From positions 7,750,001-7,814,000 of the forward strand of contig NC_003284.9 in NCBI RefSeq assembly GCF_000002985.6: 64,000 nt of DNA, given 5' to 3'. Shown piece by piece: positions 53,125 through 64,000 of this stretch; positions within the stretch are counted from its first letter, which is position 1; each line of letters starts with the position of its first letter. Made by a program: the position numbers and the translations under genes. The notes beneath the pieces are model-generated. The model was not told the DNA's origin, did not search any database, and was given only the letters and a program-made list of their open reading frames with translations. This DNA is from Caenorhabditis elegans. Taxonomy: Eukaryota > Nematoda > Chromadorea > Rhabditida > Rhabditidae.

Positions 53125-55620
53125 ATGATACTATCAACTGCCGTTTTTCTTTTTTCGTTGGAATTATTTCCAAGCGGTCGTGAGTATTTTAAAATTGGAC
53201 AATAAAACATTGTAACACTAAAGTTTAGACTGTACGGACTGTACACTCATTTTCCCAATTTCACTTCTCTCTAATAACTGTACTTCGATGTCCGGAGATA
53301 TTGTTATAGACGGAAAAAACACAACTACTTTGCTTGAAAATCATCTTCAATATCCGGAAAGTTTAGTTTCAGACAATTATGATTATTCTAGATTTTCAGA
53401 CTCTTTTGCAAAAGTTTTCAAAAGTTGAAAAATGGAGCGAATCAATTAGAGTTATCCATACAGATTTTAAAGATTTTGCGTTTTTTAAATCACTTGCCAG
53501 TGTTGAAACTTCATTTCCTAATACTATTTTTGGTAAGCAATGGATTTTGTACGCCAGTTAATATTCAGTCTCAGATGAAAGTAACATCAATAGTGTAATG
53601 GGCTACGCCACGTTATGGATTGAGTCTAATCCAAATGTAACTAATCTTGGTATGCCAAATTTGAAATCCGTAATAGCAGATGTTTTGCCAACTGTGAGAA
53701 TTGTATATGGGTTAATCACGAATATGTAAACTTTAACATTTTATGTTAATATTTTAGACTTTATATTCAAGAAAATACTGAATTATGTCTGTCAGAAGAA
53801 GAATTTTGGAAGTTGAGAAATTTTCAGAGATCTTTTTTATTTGGCATGAAAATTTGTGGACCTGTTACAAGTGAGTTGAAAGTAAAATATAGATTTCTGT
53901 AATTATATAATTATTTTAGAACATTATTGTTCGCAAAGTTCTTTCCAATATTTTGATATGCCACTTGGATGCCAGATACTTCTTTCCGGGATTTGGCTAA
54001 GAGATTTGACGGTAGGCAGAAAACTTCTTTTCCCCTTTTCGAGTACTTAAGCATTGTAGAACACAACATACCAATCCCACCTGAATCAGGCATTCTCCAC
54101 GGTTGAAGAAGTACACGGCCCCATTGTAGTATTCCGTACAGACTTAACCAACTTATCCTTCCCAAATCTTCACACTATTCGAAGCCAGTTCTATGATGGG
54201 CAAAATGGTATAAACCTCCATATTTAAATACAGAATGCCTAAAATTACAATTTAGATTGGCAATGGCAAGTGTTGATAATACGAGGAAATTATTTCCTAA
54301 CATCGGTTGAATTTTCAAAACTGAAAAACTGGTACCATTTTGGAAGAGAGCCGCAACTGACAAACTCCGCAAACTATATTTGGAATTATACACCAGAGAA
54401 TTGCAAATTATTCCTGAAAATACCATTTTTCTTCATAAAAGACACATACAGCAATTGTGGTATAATACCAATTATTAATGACGGCATTTTAACTCCATGG
54501 CTTTTTGTCCAGTATTTAGAGAAAGCATTTTCTTTTTCTACAAACTTTATTTTGTGTTTATATCTTTCTGTGCGACTTTTCAAGAGCAACGTTCTGTGAA
54601 CTTTTTCCACTTTGAAATTGTCACACTCATACTTCTTACAATGTCAGAAAATCTGTTTGTAAATATCGATTATATTCACGTAATTATAATTATTGAATTC
54701 AAAAACCTATATATTTGTTAGTTTAGATATTCGATGATAATGGATTTGCGATTCCTTTTGGTTTGAGGTCAATTTTTCTAAATAGGGACAATGCACTTTT
54801 TAATCAAATTTCCAATGTTATGTATGCGAATCGTCTCGCTTTACTTATGTCGTGCTCTTTATATCGTCCATTTTATTTGACAAAGTTTGAAAACCAGTAT
54901 CACGAAATTTTAAGAAATTACTTTCAGTCTCAATTACGAAAAATACGCATTGTTAGTGTCTTGTATGGTATTTGTTGTTTCTAATGTTTGGAACCTGTCA
55001 GTCATGGAAACCTTGGTAACTCACATCAGAAAATCAAGCCGTTGTCATTTTTTTCAGCAAAATAACTTTGCCTATGTGTTGTTTCAAATGAACTGGTTAA
55101 CATTAATTGTGACCCCAGTCTCTGGAATAGCTGTGAAAATGATTTTGAGAAAGACATATTCCACGTATAATGAGCTAGCGGTACATCATAATCGATTGTC
55201 ATTTGGTTTATTTCTTCAGGTGTGCTACAATATTGTGTGTTATCTAGATTTACTTTCAGGCATTGTGGAACTTCATTATTTGTGGTTACTCGGATGGTCT
55301 GAATCAAATGTTACTCAAAGTATCTCCTTGGCTAGAACTTGTTCGGCAATGGGAAAAGTTTTTTTACTGGGTATGTTAATTTGATAGATATTTATCTCAT
55401 ATGTTTTATTTGTTGAAGTATGGCGGCATTATGATGAGATGGCACTACTCAATGTTGATCATCATTATGATGTGAGTTTATGTTTCCTTTGTTTATACGT
55501 TGCTCTGAAATCTAAACCTTTGTTTATTTCAGAGTCTACCTGCGGAGCACCTTTGTCAAATTCCCTATCAAGACAACCATAACATCTGTTGGAAGTTCTT
55601 CAAGAGCTATTCTAAATTGA
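53125..55620 (+). pseudogene. L-domain/multi-pass receptor paralogue (copy 2) with a frameshift
   Basis: Same architecture as the upstream gene and same intron phases where comparable: 53125-53179, 53229-about 53365, 53399-53532, 53575-53710, 53758-53870, 53920-54011, 54090-54207, 54256-54679, 54727 onward, to TGA at 55618-55620. Aligned landmarks are CTDC, YIQENTELC, MPLGCQILLSGIWL, YANRLALLMSCSLYR, QMNWLTLIV, HHNRLSFGLFLQ and RWHYSMLIII. Within 54256-54679 the frame reading VRLFKSNVL hits TGA at about 54597, and the homologous continuation (VNFFHFEIVTLIL) is in another frame; one inserted base would restore it. Another junction (53365-53398) needs an intron of about 34 nt. Likely a recent pseudogene or a strain polymorphism. 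Confidence 0.7.
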
Positions 55621-56104
55621 AACTTTCTGAGAAGTCATGTTTTATTGCTACATACATACTATGAAATATAAAACAATAAGCATTAACAAAAAGAAAATGA
55701 CAGGCAAAATAGGTTTACCAACGGAATTGAGGAATTGTGTGGGCGGGGAGGTTTTTGGGAAAGAGATCAAAATTCTAAGATGATTCAGAGTGAGAGGGGG
55801 CGTTAAGAGAAAGCTTTTTTGAAAGAAGAGTATCTAGTTCAAAAGAACACGTGGTCAATTGTGTGAGTCAGGCACGTATGTGTTATCCACACAGTCTTAC
55901 GAAGAATCTGAGTGAAACAAGTGGGAAACCTGAAATTTTACATAAACAACAAAAAAGCATTTGGGTTTTTTGGGAACTCGGTAGCTAACCGGATTTAAGG
56001 CAACAATTAGTAATAAGTCACAGGAAAATGAATTTTGGTGAGGTGAGAGTGTGAGGGCAAAGTGAATTGAGAAGAGATTGGACCGTTTTGTCATGTCAAA
56101 TGGT
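55621..56104. other. Intergenic, convergent 3' ends
   Basis: Between the copy 2 receptor and the multi-pass gene on the other strand. It probably holds the 3' UTRs of both; AATAAA-like words occur. Confidence 0.5.
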
Positions 56105-59100
56105 TTACAGGAAAGTATTGCTGATGGTAGCAAAAAAGCTGAAGTAGAAGATGGAGACCAAGTAACTCCAACGGTGGATTTGGGGATATGTAGAAATGCA
56201 GAATCTGGAAAAAATGGGTTATTTAAAAAAAAAGATGTTTCAAAACTGCTGCATACACGTTTCATTAATGTTGTCTGCAACGCCATTCTGTAAATGCTAA
56301 AACAAGAAAGGCTTTTTAAATGTGATTTTGGGTGCAATTTTAATAGACACGTAATTTGCTTAGCTGAAATAAGCTAGTTGAATTTCAATTTTGCTAGTAA
56401 ACTAAGACTTTTGTAATTTTAGAAAAGGAATAGAAAAAATTGTATTATTTTCTAAAATAAGTGCATATTTTTTCAACTTCAAAATGATGATCATACCCGC
56501 AAAGTCACCATTTAAAAATTATTAAAAAACTATCAACTACAAAAAAAGGATTCATATTTTCCAAAAATATTGATTCTCCCAACTTTTGCTTTAATTGTGA
56601 GTTGTTTCAAAAATTTGACAATTTTTTTCATTGATTTGAATATCAGAAAACAATACAAATACATATAACTCACAACGCGAATCCCATCAGTTGAACAATC
56701 CACGCGAAGTAATACGTTTTTGGGTTGGTTTTGTACCATTTCATAGTACTGCTGCGTTTTCGGAAGATGAAGAAAAACAGGGCACATAGTACCCATACTC
56801 CAATTAGCATATAGCTGAGAGCCACGGCAGCGCTGAAATTATTAAGGATAAATGAAATGAAACACACTATTAGTTTGAAATTTCCATTGTTGTGTTTTGA
56901 ACTTTCTTTTCGATGAACTCCAAAGTTTATATTCGCCCAAATATCCAAAATCCAATTTTCTTATACGCTCACTGTTACGAATTCAATCGAATTCAATTAT
57001 TTCTCAGCACTTACGCCCTCATATTATGTTCCAAAGTTCCTCCCTCACAAACATTTTTTTGCATCATTTTTACAACCTTATGGTAACTCCAGTTTTTTTT
57101 GCAAATTTTTTCATAAAACAATATTCCTATATTTTTTAATATACAAACTCCTCACTGATTTATTCTCGCTGGCCACAGAATCTGAAGTGGCAGTCCAAAG
57201 GTGAGGTTTGTAAAATAGAGTACGATCAGCCAGAGGCCGGAAACAACCTGAATCAAGAATTTAATGAACTCTGAATTTCATTGATCTATTTGTATCACTT
57301 TGATGATACCTACCAAATTTTCAGCATTTTGTTTGGCGTCTTCTCGTCGACTGTCAACAAGATGTTCCTTTATCGAACTGATTGGTTTCTTGCGGGCACT
57401 GCAAGAAAAAAATGAGATGAGATGATATTCTCTTATTTCGGTTGCAAAATGTTTCTGTAACAATTGAGAGGGAGTATGTTGGGATTTGTGTGATGAAAAA
57501 AGATTCGAGAATTAGAGAGATTGATGGAAAAAACATAGACGGTGCTTTTTTGACCCATCAAGCCCACGATTGATTTCTCTTTTTTTCACAAAATTTTGTA
57601 AACCATCAGTTTTCAACATTTTTGAGTTTAATTAAAATAGGTTTTGGGCATTTAAACATTCTGTTTTTTTTTGCTTTGAATTTTAATGATGGGATTTATT
57701 TAGTAGCTCTGAAAAAATGTTCGAATTAATTTTATCCATAGCAATAGAACAATGTTTATTTAACTTTGTGCCTATAAATTCTAAGGTTTAGAAAAATTGT
57801 TCCTAAAAACTCAACATACACGTAAATGCCAGGTCGTAATTGTGAAAGAGCTCGAAATTATCTCGAAGTCAATTCGAGCAATTTTTTACAAGAAATTGTA
57901 AAAATTTTAGTTGCAAAGACGTTCCATAAAATATAATGTTCTAAATTCAAGTTTATCAATGGCAATAGGTCATTATTTAATTAACGTTTTGCAATTCGTT
58001 TTTTACTTTTAATTTACTTTTTGATCCAGAAAAATGATCATAATACCAGCAAATGTCGGTTTGGTTTTAAGAAAATATTCCTAAGTTTTTTGAATCTATT
58101 CGAACAACTTCTGATGAAAAATTTTACAATATTGAGTTTCAGAAAATATTCAATGAAATCTAAAATATATCTCTTTTTTTTAAATTTTAAGCTTTATATT
58201 CTAAATATGTTTTAATCAATTGTATTTGAACATTATATGTCCATCAGCAATGTTTGAAATTTCTAAAAACAAATCCATATTAAAAATTGGCATTTTACCT
58301 GATTTTGCCGAAAAATTTTGAAATATATTTGGTCATATTAGATTATTGTCAAAGTATTTCGATTAAATCTCAATGGCCGTCGGTTTACTTTTAACAAATA
58401 TTTGGGGTTCAGCTACTACACAACTTTTGTTAACTTTACTTTCCCCTTTTGTCATGTTTGTTCCGATTCTGTGAAAACATCGACAAAAACTAAAAATTGT
58501 CTGATCAACACTTTCGAGAGATTATTTTTCTCCTTCAATCGTTTTTCAATGTTGCCGAAAAACATGTTTTGCTTTGAAAGCTTTCGTACAGGTGCGAAAT
58601 ATCAACCCGGGGGAGTGAGGGCGTTATCGATTTTCCGTAGACCAATGCTTATACCTTTCGGCGGCGACATGTGTTTGAATTTGAATTTGAGAGGTGCAAA
58701 TTTTGAAGTGGGAGGTTTTTAAATTTCAAGTAAATAAACAAACCTTGTTTGCATGCGAGCTCGATGTCGATTTCGATTTCGTTGCTTTTTTGCTTTAGGT
58801 AACAACTCGATTCCAGAGTCCTGAAAATGTAGAATCAGTCAAAGTTACTTTCGAAACATGAGCAAAAAATGCTTCAAACAAAGCAAAATTTTGAAACAGC
58901 ATGAAAGAAACAACTAAAGAAAAGTACACAAAGCTCGGGTGGTCTTGGCAGCAAACCGCAATGAAAAGTAATCCGCCGGTGGGGAGGGGGGAGTGGTTGT
59001 AATAGTAGTCAAATCAGAGGAAATTAAAACAAACCTTGCTATCCTTTGTGCATCCCGTCCCCAATCGCTCTCGAAACGGAGGCATTCCCAATGCCCCTGT

Positions 59101-61127
59101 AAGCGAAACCATCTTGAACGAATAAAAATATTGTGTCAGAAAAAGGAGGAGAATCGGCAAAAAGGTGACGAGAAGATTAAAAATGTTTCGGAGAAAAAAA
59201 AGATAATAAACATAAAAGTTTCAATTTTGTCGCTTGAATTTGTGTGTGTGTGTGTGTGTGTGAAAAAAAGAAGAAGAAAGAGAAATAAAAAATAAAATAA
59301 AATGAAAACCGATATTTGCTTTTCTATTCCTCATGCTCTCTATTTTCCGTTTACTTTTTCTTTTTTACTTTTTTTTTTTTTTTCTAGAGGAAACGAGAAG
59401 AGGGCAAAAAAAAACAGAATGAGTGGTTGGTTGTGGTGGGAGAAGTCACAGATAGATAGCAAAAATAGCAGGAAAAAGAAGAAAAAAAAACTACGGAACA
59501 AACACATTTCTCACTGACGAAAACATGCTGTGAAGGGGTCATAAACTCAAATATATTTTTTTTCGTTCTTGTTTTCTTTCTATTTCTCAACGTTTTTGCT
59601 TTCTATTGGGTTTATGTCGAAATTCACTTGGCGATGAAAATTCAAAATATGTTCGGCTGGGAAAGTGTGTGTGTGTGTCTCTGTGTGTATGCATTAGAGT
59701 GCGTGTGTTGGGTGTAAGAGAGAGGGACATTTTCACCCTTTTCCCTCGTGTTTACTAATTGTGAGCGTAGAGGGCAGATGGCGACGGGAGGAGGACTATT
59801 GTCGTATAGTTTGGTGTATCGGGTGGTGCGTACACCGTGACGACTACTTGCGGACTTTGTTTTGATGCATGGACTTTTTTAATGTAATTTTTTGTTTAAG
59901 TTTTATTCTTATAAATATAAAGTTTTTTTAGGAAACTCACTGAAAATATGTGCTATATTCAGTTAATCCGCATTCTCCTCAATTATCGATTTTTGAAACT
60001 GCCCTTCTATTGATTCGGATGATTTATTAGTCATGAGATTAATCTTGAATTAAAATTGTTAGAGATTCTTGTCTCACTCAAAGAATATGGTTCGTATTAT
60101 TGAATTGAGTAACAAAAAGGCCAATTTTGTATTATCGGCATGAATTTCAAAATAAATTTATTTCAGTTGTGAAAATAGAAACGTGGAGTTTTTATATTTT
60201 TTGATCAAGTGTGCTATAGCGTTATTTAAAAGGATAATATTTAAGAAATGAATGAAATTCAAATTTACTTCTAAAATTCGTATAGTTTACACACAATTGC
60301 CATAAAAAGTTTGAAGATATATCGTAGATTTGAGTTTTAAACACTGTATTTGAATAATAATTCAATTCTCAAATTCTTTATCAAAAATTTTTTTTTTATT
60401 TTGTCGTTCAGTATTTTTAGTTCTATGTTCATAACTTTTCTTTCAAATTTGGTTCTCAAAATAAGCGCTGAGGAAAAATAACTCAACTTACTCAACTAAA
60501 TATGCACCACTTGTTGCAATAAGGATAGTAATCATGAAGCAAATTGCAAGAATGAGATTGAGAATATATAGACAGCGCAATCGACGTAATTAGATTGGTA
60601 GCGGTGGTCAGTGAGGAGGGGCAGCAGCAAAAAAAGGCAAAAAATCCTGCCGCGAAGATAATCTTCTTGGGCGTATTTTCATTTTATACACTCAGTGCGT
60701 TTTTTTTAAGAATGAATTTCCGCTTTATGAGTTTAAGTTTGCAAATTAAATTAGTTTTTGTCGGAGAAAATGTTGTTTGGCGTTTATCAAAAGTGACATG
60801 GTTCGTAGTTGTTTTTCTGCTAGCTCTGACGTAAACTGTCTTGATTTACTAAAATAAAAAACAATTAGAACCATTTGTGGGGATATTGCATTAATTTACT
60901 ATGTTATTTGATAACAATCACCACCCACGTTTTTGATGAACTTAGTTAGAGGAAAAGAATAAAAATGCCCACATCACTTGAAATTCCAATTCACCTGCCG
61001 TGATGACAAAAATGAGCAAGCTTAAAAGAGCTTGGTATTTCCTCCAGCTGGTCTTCAAAAAGAAATCAGTTTGGTGTTCTTCCAACCAGAAGTTGATTCG
61101 TCTTCGCTCATTCACTTCTTTCGCCAT
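56105..61127 (-). CDS. Multi-pass membrane protein, unknown function
   Basis: In-phase exons 60995-61127, 59035-59096, 58744-58820, 57314-57398, 57156-57247, 56674-56832 and 56105-56204 give 235 aa. The start MAKEVNERRR follows a tttggcag acceptor, fitting trans-splicing. Features: a first hydrophobic segment (YQALLSLLIFVITAGALG), a basic region (KAKKQRNRNRHRARM), then about four helices (LWLIVLYFTNLTFGLPL, LSYMLIGVWVLCALFFFIF, YYFAWIVQLMGFALFCI, YLVSIFYFSFFATI). Two uncertainties: a shorter form could start at the in-frame ATG at 59085 (MPPFRERLG), itself preceded by ttacag; and the penultimate exon can either stop at once (GFAL, TGA) or use the overlapping GTGAGT donor and continue. No family recognised. 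Confidence 0.6.
59241..59262. repeat. (TG)n microsatellite
   Basis: Eleven TG units, in the large first intron of the multi-pass gene. A shorter interrupted TG tract lies near 59667. Confidence 0.9.
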
Positions 61128-64000
61128 CCGTCTCCTGTCTGCCAAAGAAGGAAGAAGAAATAGAGAGATGGAGAGAAAAAAGCAACCTACGTCAATCCGT
61201 TGGGCTTTTCTAAGAAGTGAATGTGAAAGCATAATACAACTTATACAACTTATACAACACTTATACAACATAATACAACTATTTCTCTCATATTTCTCTC
61301 ATTTTTCCCCATTCGATCTTTGTTCATTCAGTGTTCAAATGATGTTCCTGTTTCTATCAAAGTCTTTGTGATGGCGTGTGTTGGTGAAGATTTTCAGCTC
61401 TTTTCTCCTGGAAATCCCTCAAAAGAGATCCGACCGATTTTTGCTTTTTATGTCATCATTAACAAGTGTCTACCTTTTTTTCCACGCGGTCATGAAATTG
61501 AAATTTCTTGGCAGAAGTCACGTCGGCAGTATTAATGGTCTTATATCTTTTTTGAGATCGTCCTGTCTTATTTTGTTTCATTGTGTGCTAGATCTTGTAA
61601 TTTTTGAACTGAGAATTCTTTGAAACATTTTACTATATCATTTAGGTATTTTGGCTTTTAAGAACTTTCCCACTGGCGCTGCTCCACCGTCAAATTTGAT
61701 TTTCCTTTTGACATTGAATATAGTTTAAAATATACTACGTTTCCAGCAAAACAACGTTTACACATGTGTGGGAAGAACTCTTATCCATTGTGTCCACTTC
61801 ACACCCACACCCACTATGGCATTGCGGTGCCAAAATGTCATTTATACACAAACAAAACTAATATTTCCGGTGGCTTCTTTTACTACGCCTTTGTTTTTCT
61901 GGCCTTTGCCATTTTTCGAAACTTTTTGTGCTTATCCATTTTGCTCCGATGAGTGCGACGACCCAAACGCTATTCTTGTGTGTGTCGTAGGTGTGCTGCT
62001 AGTTGGCTGTTATGGTTGTCTCCTTTCTTGATTCTACTCAACCATCAAAAATATTTCCTTATCAATTTGTAGAAAAATTGGAGTTTGTTCTCTTTTTTCC
62101 CTCCATACACGGAGCATTCTACCAAAGAGAAAAACGTTTTCATTAACCACATTTCGTTTTGTCCAAATATTTTTATATGCTGTCGCATAGATATGCACAT
62201 TCTAAGAGCATGCTAGAAACTTATGAGTGTTCTGTGATCTCTTGATTTTCAATACCTTAATTGGATTATGCTCAATGATCTCGAGCCCTTCCACTGATGT
62301 GCAAAATATGTTTAGTTTCACCCATGGTAAACCACTATGCTGGACAGACAACTGATCAGTTTTGTAAATCAAAAGAACGCTTTGATACGAATAATCTGAA
62401 CATCAGGGGTTTTATCAGTTTGCAACGTCGACGAAATAGGCGAAAAGGGAGAATATGCATTTTTGTTCAAATATTTAGCAAGAGCACTGAAAATTTGAAA
62501 AACATTTTTCTTTGTTTCAAGCGTTTTCTGAAATTCGCAATAAAAACAGTTGTTATGAACTTGTGATCGGTTTGAAGTTTCAGTCACATTTAGGTTTTTG
62601 TATTTACAATGAACTTTTAAGTCTACTCACAATTGTTTTCTTTTCTATTGTTGAAGTTATTACATTTTGTCTAGACTTCTTCATTATTGTTCAACTCATT
62701 GAGCCTGGGTCACATCAGAATTTAATTCAAAACGTGATGATTGTCTCTGTAGGCTGTCATTGCCCAATTCGCAGTAATCCTTGATATTCCCACCTCTGCG
62801 CTCCCTTCCTAACTGGATTGATCATTCACATCATCCTCACGTTCTCCTTGCTCCTCACATGCGTCAATGAGAATAAGAAGTAAACGAAAAAGAAAATGAG
62901 ATGAGATGGTGAAACCGGATGAGAAAAAATAAAATAAAAGAAAAAAAAGGAATGTAGGAAAAATGTGTACATGTTCAATCGACCCCCATCTTTTTTTTCT
63001 CTTTCTCCATTTTTTACTTTCGCCTTTCATTCAATGTGTCTTTGCTTTTCCTGCATCCATGTCCGTCAGTCCCTCACAGAAACCTCCCTTGTCGTTCTCC
63101 ACTCCGGACCTTCTGCCCCTTCTAAAAATAACTGAGAGACCTTTGAGATGAGGATTTCTTTAGATGTGGGACATGAGAGACGTCTGCGCCACACTTGGAC
63201 CTTTTCCACATACACACTTGCCTTTTTGTCTGTCTATCCGCACAGCTAACCAAACAGAACCACTTTTTTGCCCGAATAATGACCATTTTCAAGCTCTCAA
63301 TTTATGTTCTTCCCAGCTGTCCAGAAAAGGTTGTAATTTCTCTTTTATTTACGCCCACTTTTTCTAAATTATTGGGTTGGGCGATTTTTTTGAGATTTCG
63401 ACAAGATGCGATTTATATTTTTGAAAGTCTACTGAAGAGACGGGTTTTTTAAAGATTTTTATAATCTTAATATATCACAAACATTTGTATCAAAACTTTT
63501 TCAAAAGTCCAAATGTTTTGTAAATTATCAATTTACCAAATTTTGGGTTTAAAGTTTTCAAAAATCTAAAAGCTCATTTTATACTTTCTAACCTTTACCA
63601 ACATTTTAGGTTGAGTCCCTATGTTTATTTGAAATAACATTTAAGGAACTTGTGTTCTTCTTCAAGTTTCTTGAAACCAGTGTACGACTAGAATAATTCG
63701 CATTTTTTAGTTGCATTTTAAATGAGTAGTGTTGCTAGCTTTTTAAAACTTAATATATAGTTGTGAAGCGTATTCTACTTTAATCATTTATTGTTTTTTT
63801 TAAATTTTTATTTTTTTTTTTATTGAACCTTTATTTGATTGTTCCCTAAGCATTCCTAGAAAAGTGGAAATTTGATTTTTGAACATTGTACTTAAACAAA
63901 AAAGCAAGAAGCTCTCATTAATGATAGGTGCGCAAACGCACTCCAACCTAATCCGCGACATAATTTTCCCCCATGTACATATATCACGTTCTCTCACAAT
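61128..64000. other. Non-coding region, upstream of the multi-pass gene
   Basis: Many T/C-rich tracts but no open frame with splice partners or motifs on either strand. It may be promoter and enhancer space, or contain 5' exons of a gene outside the window. Confidence 0.5.

Noticed and set aside
60485..60560. Hydrophobic minus-strand frame (LILAICFMITILIATSGAYL) followed by a GTAAGT donor
   Set aside because: No AG acceptor exists upstream within the open frame, and its end phase does not fit the next exon of the multi-pass gene.

Overview
The window looks like Caenorhabditis, almost certainly C. elegans. The introns are short, AT-rich, GTAAG/TTTCAG-type, SL-type acceptors sit just upstream of some start codons, and two spliced products match well-known worm proteins in sequence and exact length (DEG-1, 778 aa; MEC-7, 441 aa). 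From memory this is the chromosome X region of cosmids C47C12/ZK154. Gene symbols are from recall; exon boundaries were worked out by hand from splice signals and reading phase.

Layout. (1) 1-24.7 kb is dominated by the degenerin channel gene deg-1 on the + strand. Canonical exons lie at 13.2-24.7 kb. A set of four exons at 3.0-5.25 kb encodes a different N-terminus with its own first membrane helix and splices in phase to deg-1 exon 2. Between the two starts sits a 2.97-kb inverted-repeat element (6410-9374) carrying a truncated Miro GTPase paralogue. deg-1 introns hold a 603-bp fold-back element and, in a 6.3-kb intron, a 4.5-kb CACAGG...CCTGTG transposon that has split a tRNA-Asn gene, plus three further tRNA-Asn copies. 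(2) 24.97-26.57 kb: mec-7, the touch-neuron beta-tubulin, tail-to-tail with deg-1. (3) 27.3-49.8 kb, minus strand: an EBAG9/RCAS1-like gene with a secreted-protein gene nested in an intron on the opposite strand, an 1105-aa Cys-finger protein, a small Cys-rich membrane protein, a divergent tRNA-Gly(UCC) pair, the ADAM protease adm-4 (ADAM17/TACE-like) and a cysteine glutathione peroxidase. (4) 50.4-55.6 kb, plus strand: two tandem paralogues in which two insulin/EGF-receptor-type L domains are followed by a seven-helix-like membrane domain; the second copy has a frameshift. (5) 56.1-61.1 kb, minus strand: a multi-pass membrane protein of unknown function. 61.1-64 kb has no gene that I can support.

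The most unusual items are the L-domain/multi-pass receptor pair, the Miro fragment carried between transposon-like ends, the transposon that split a tRNA inside a channel-gene intron, and the far-upstream alternative N-terminus of deg-1. The mec-7/deg-1 adjacency puts two mechanosensory/degeneration genes next to each other, but on opposite strands with separate promoters.
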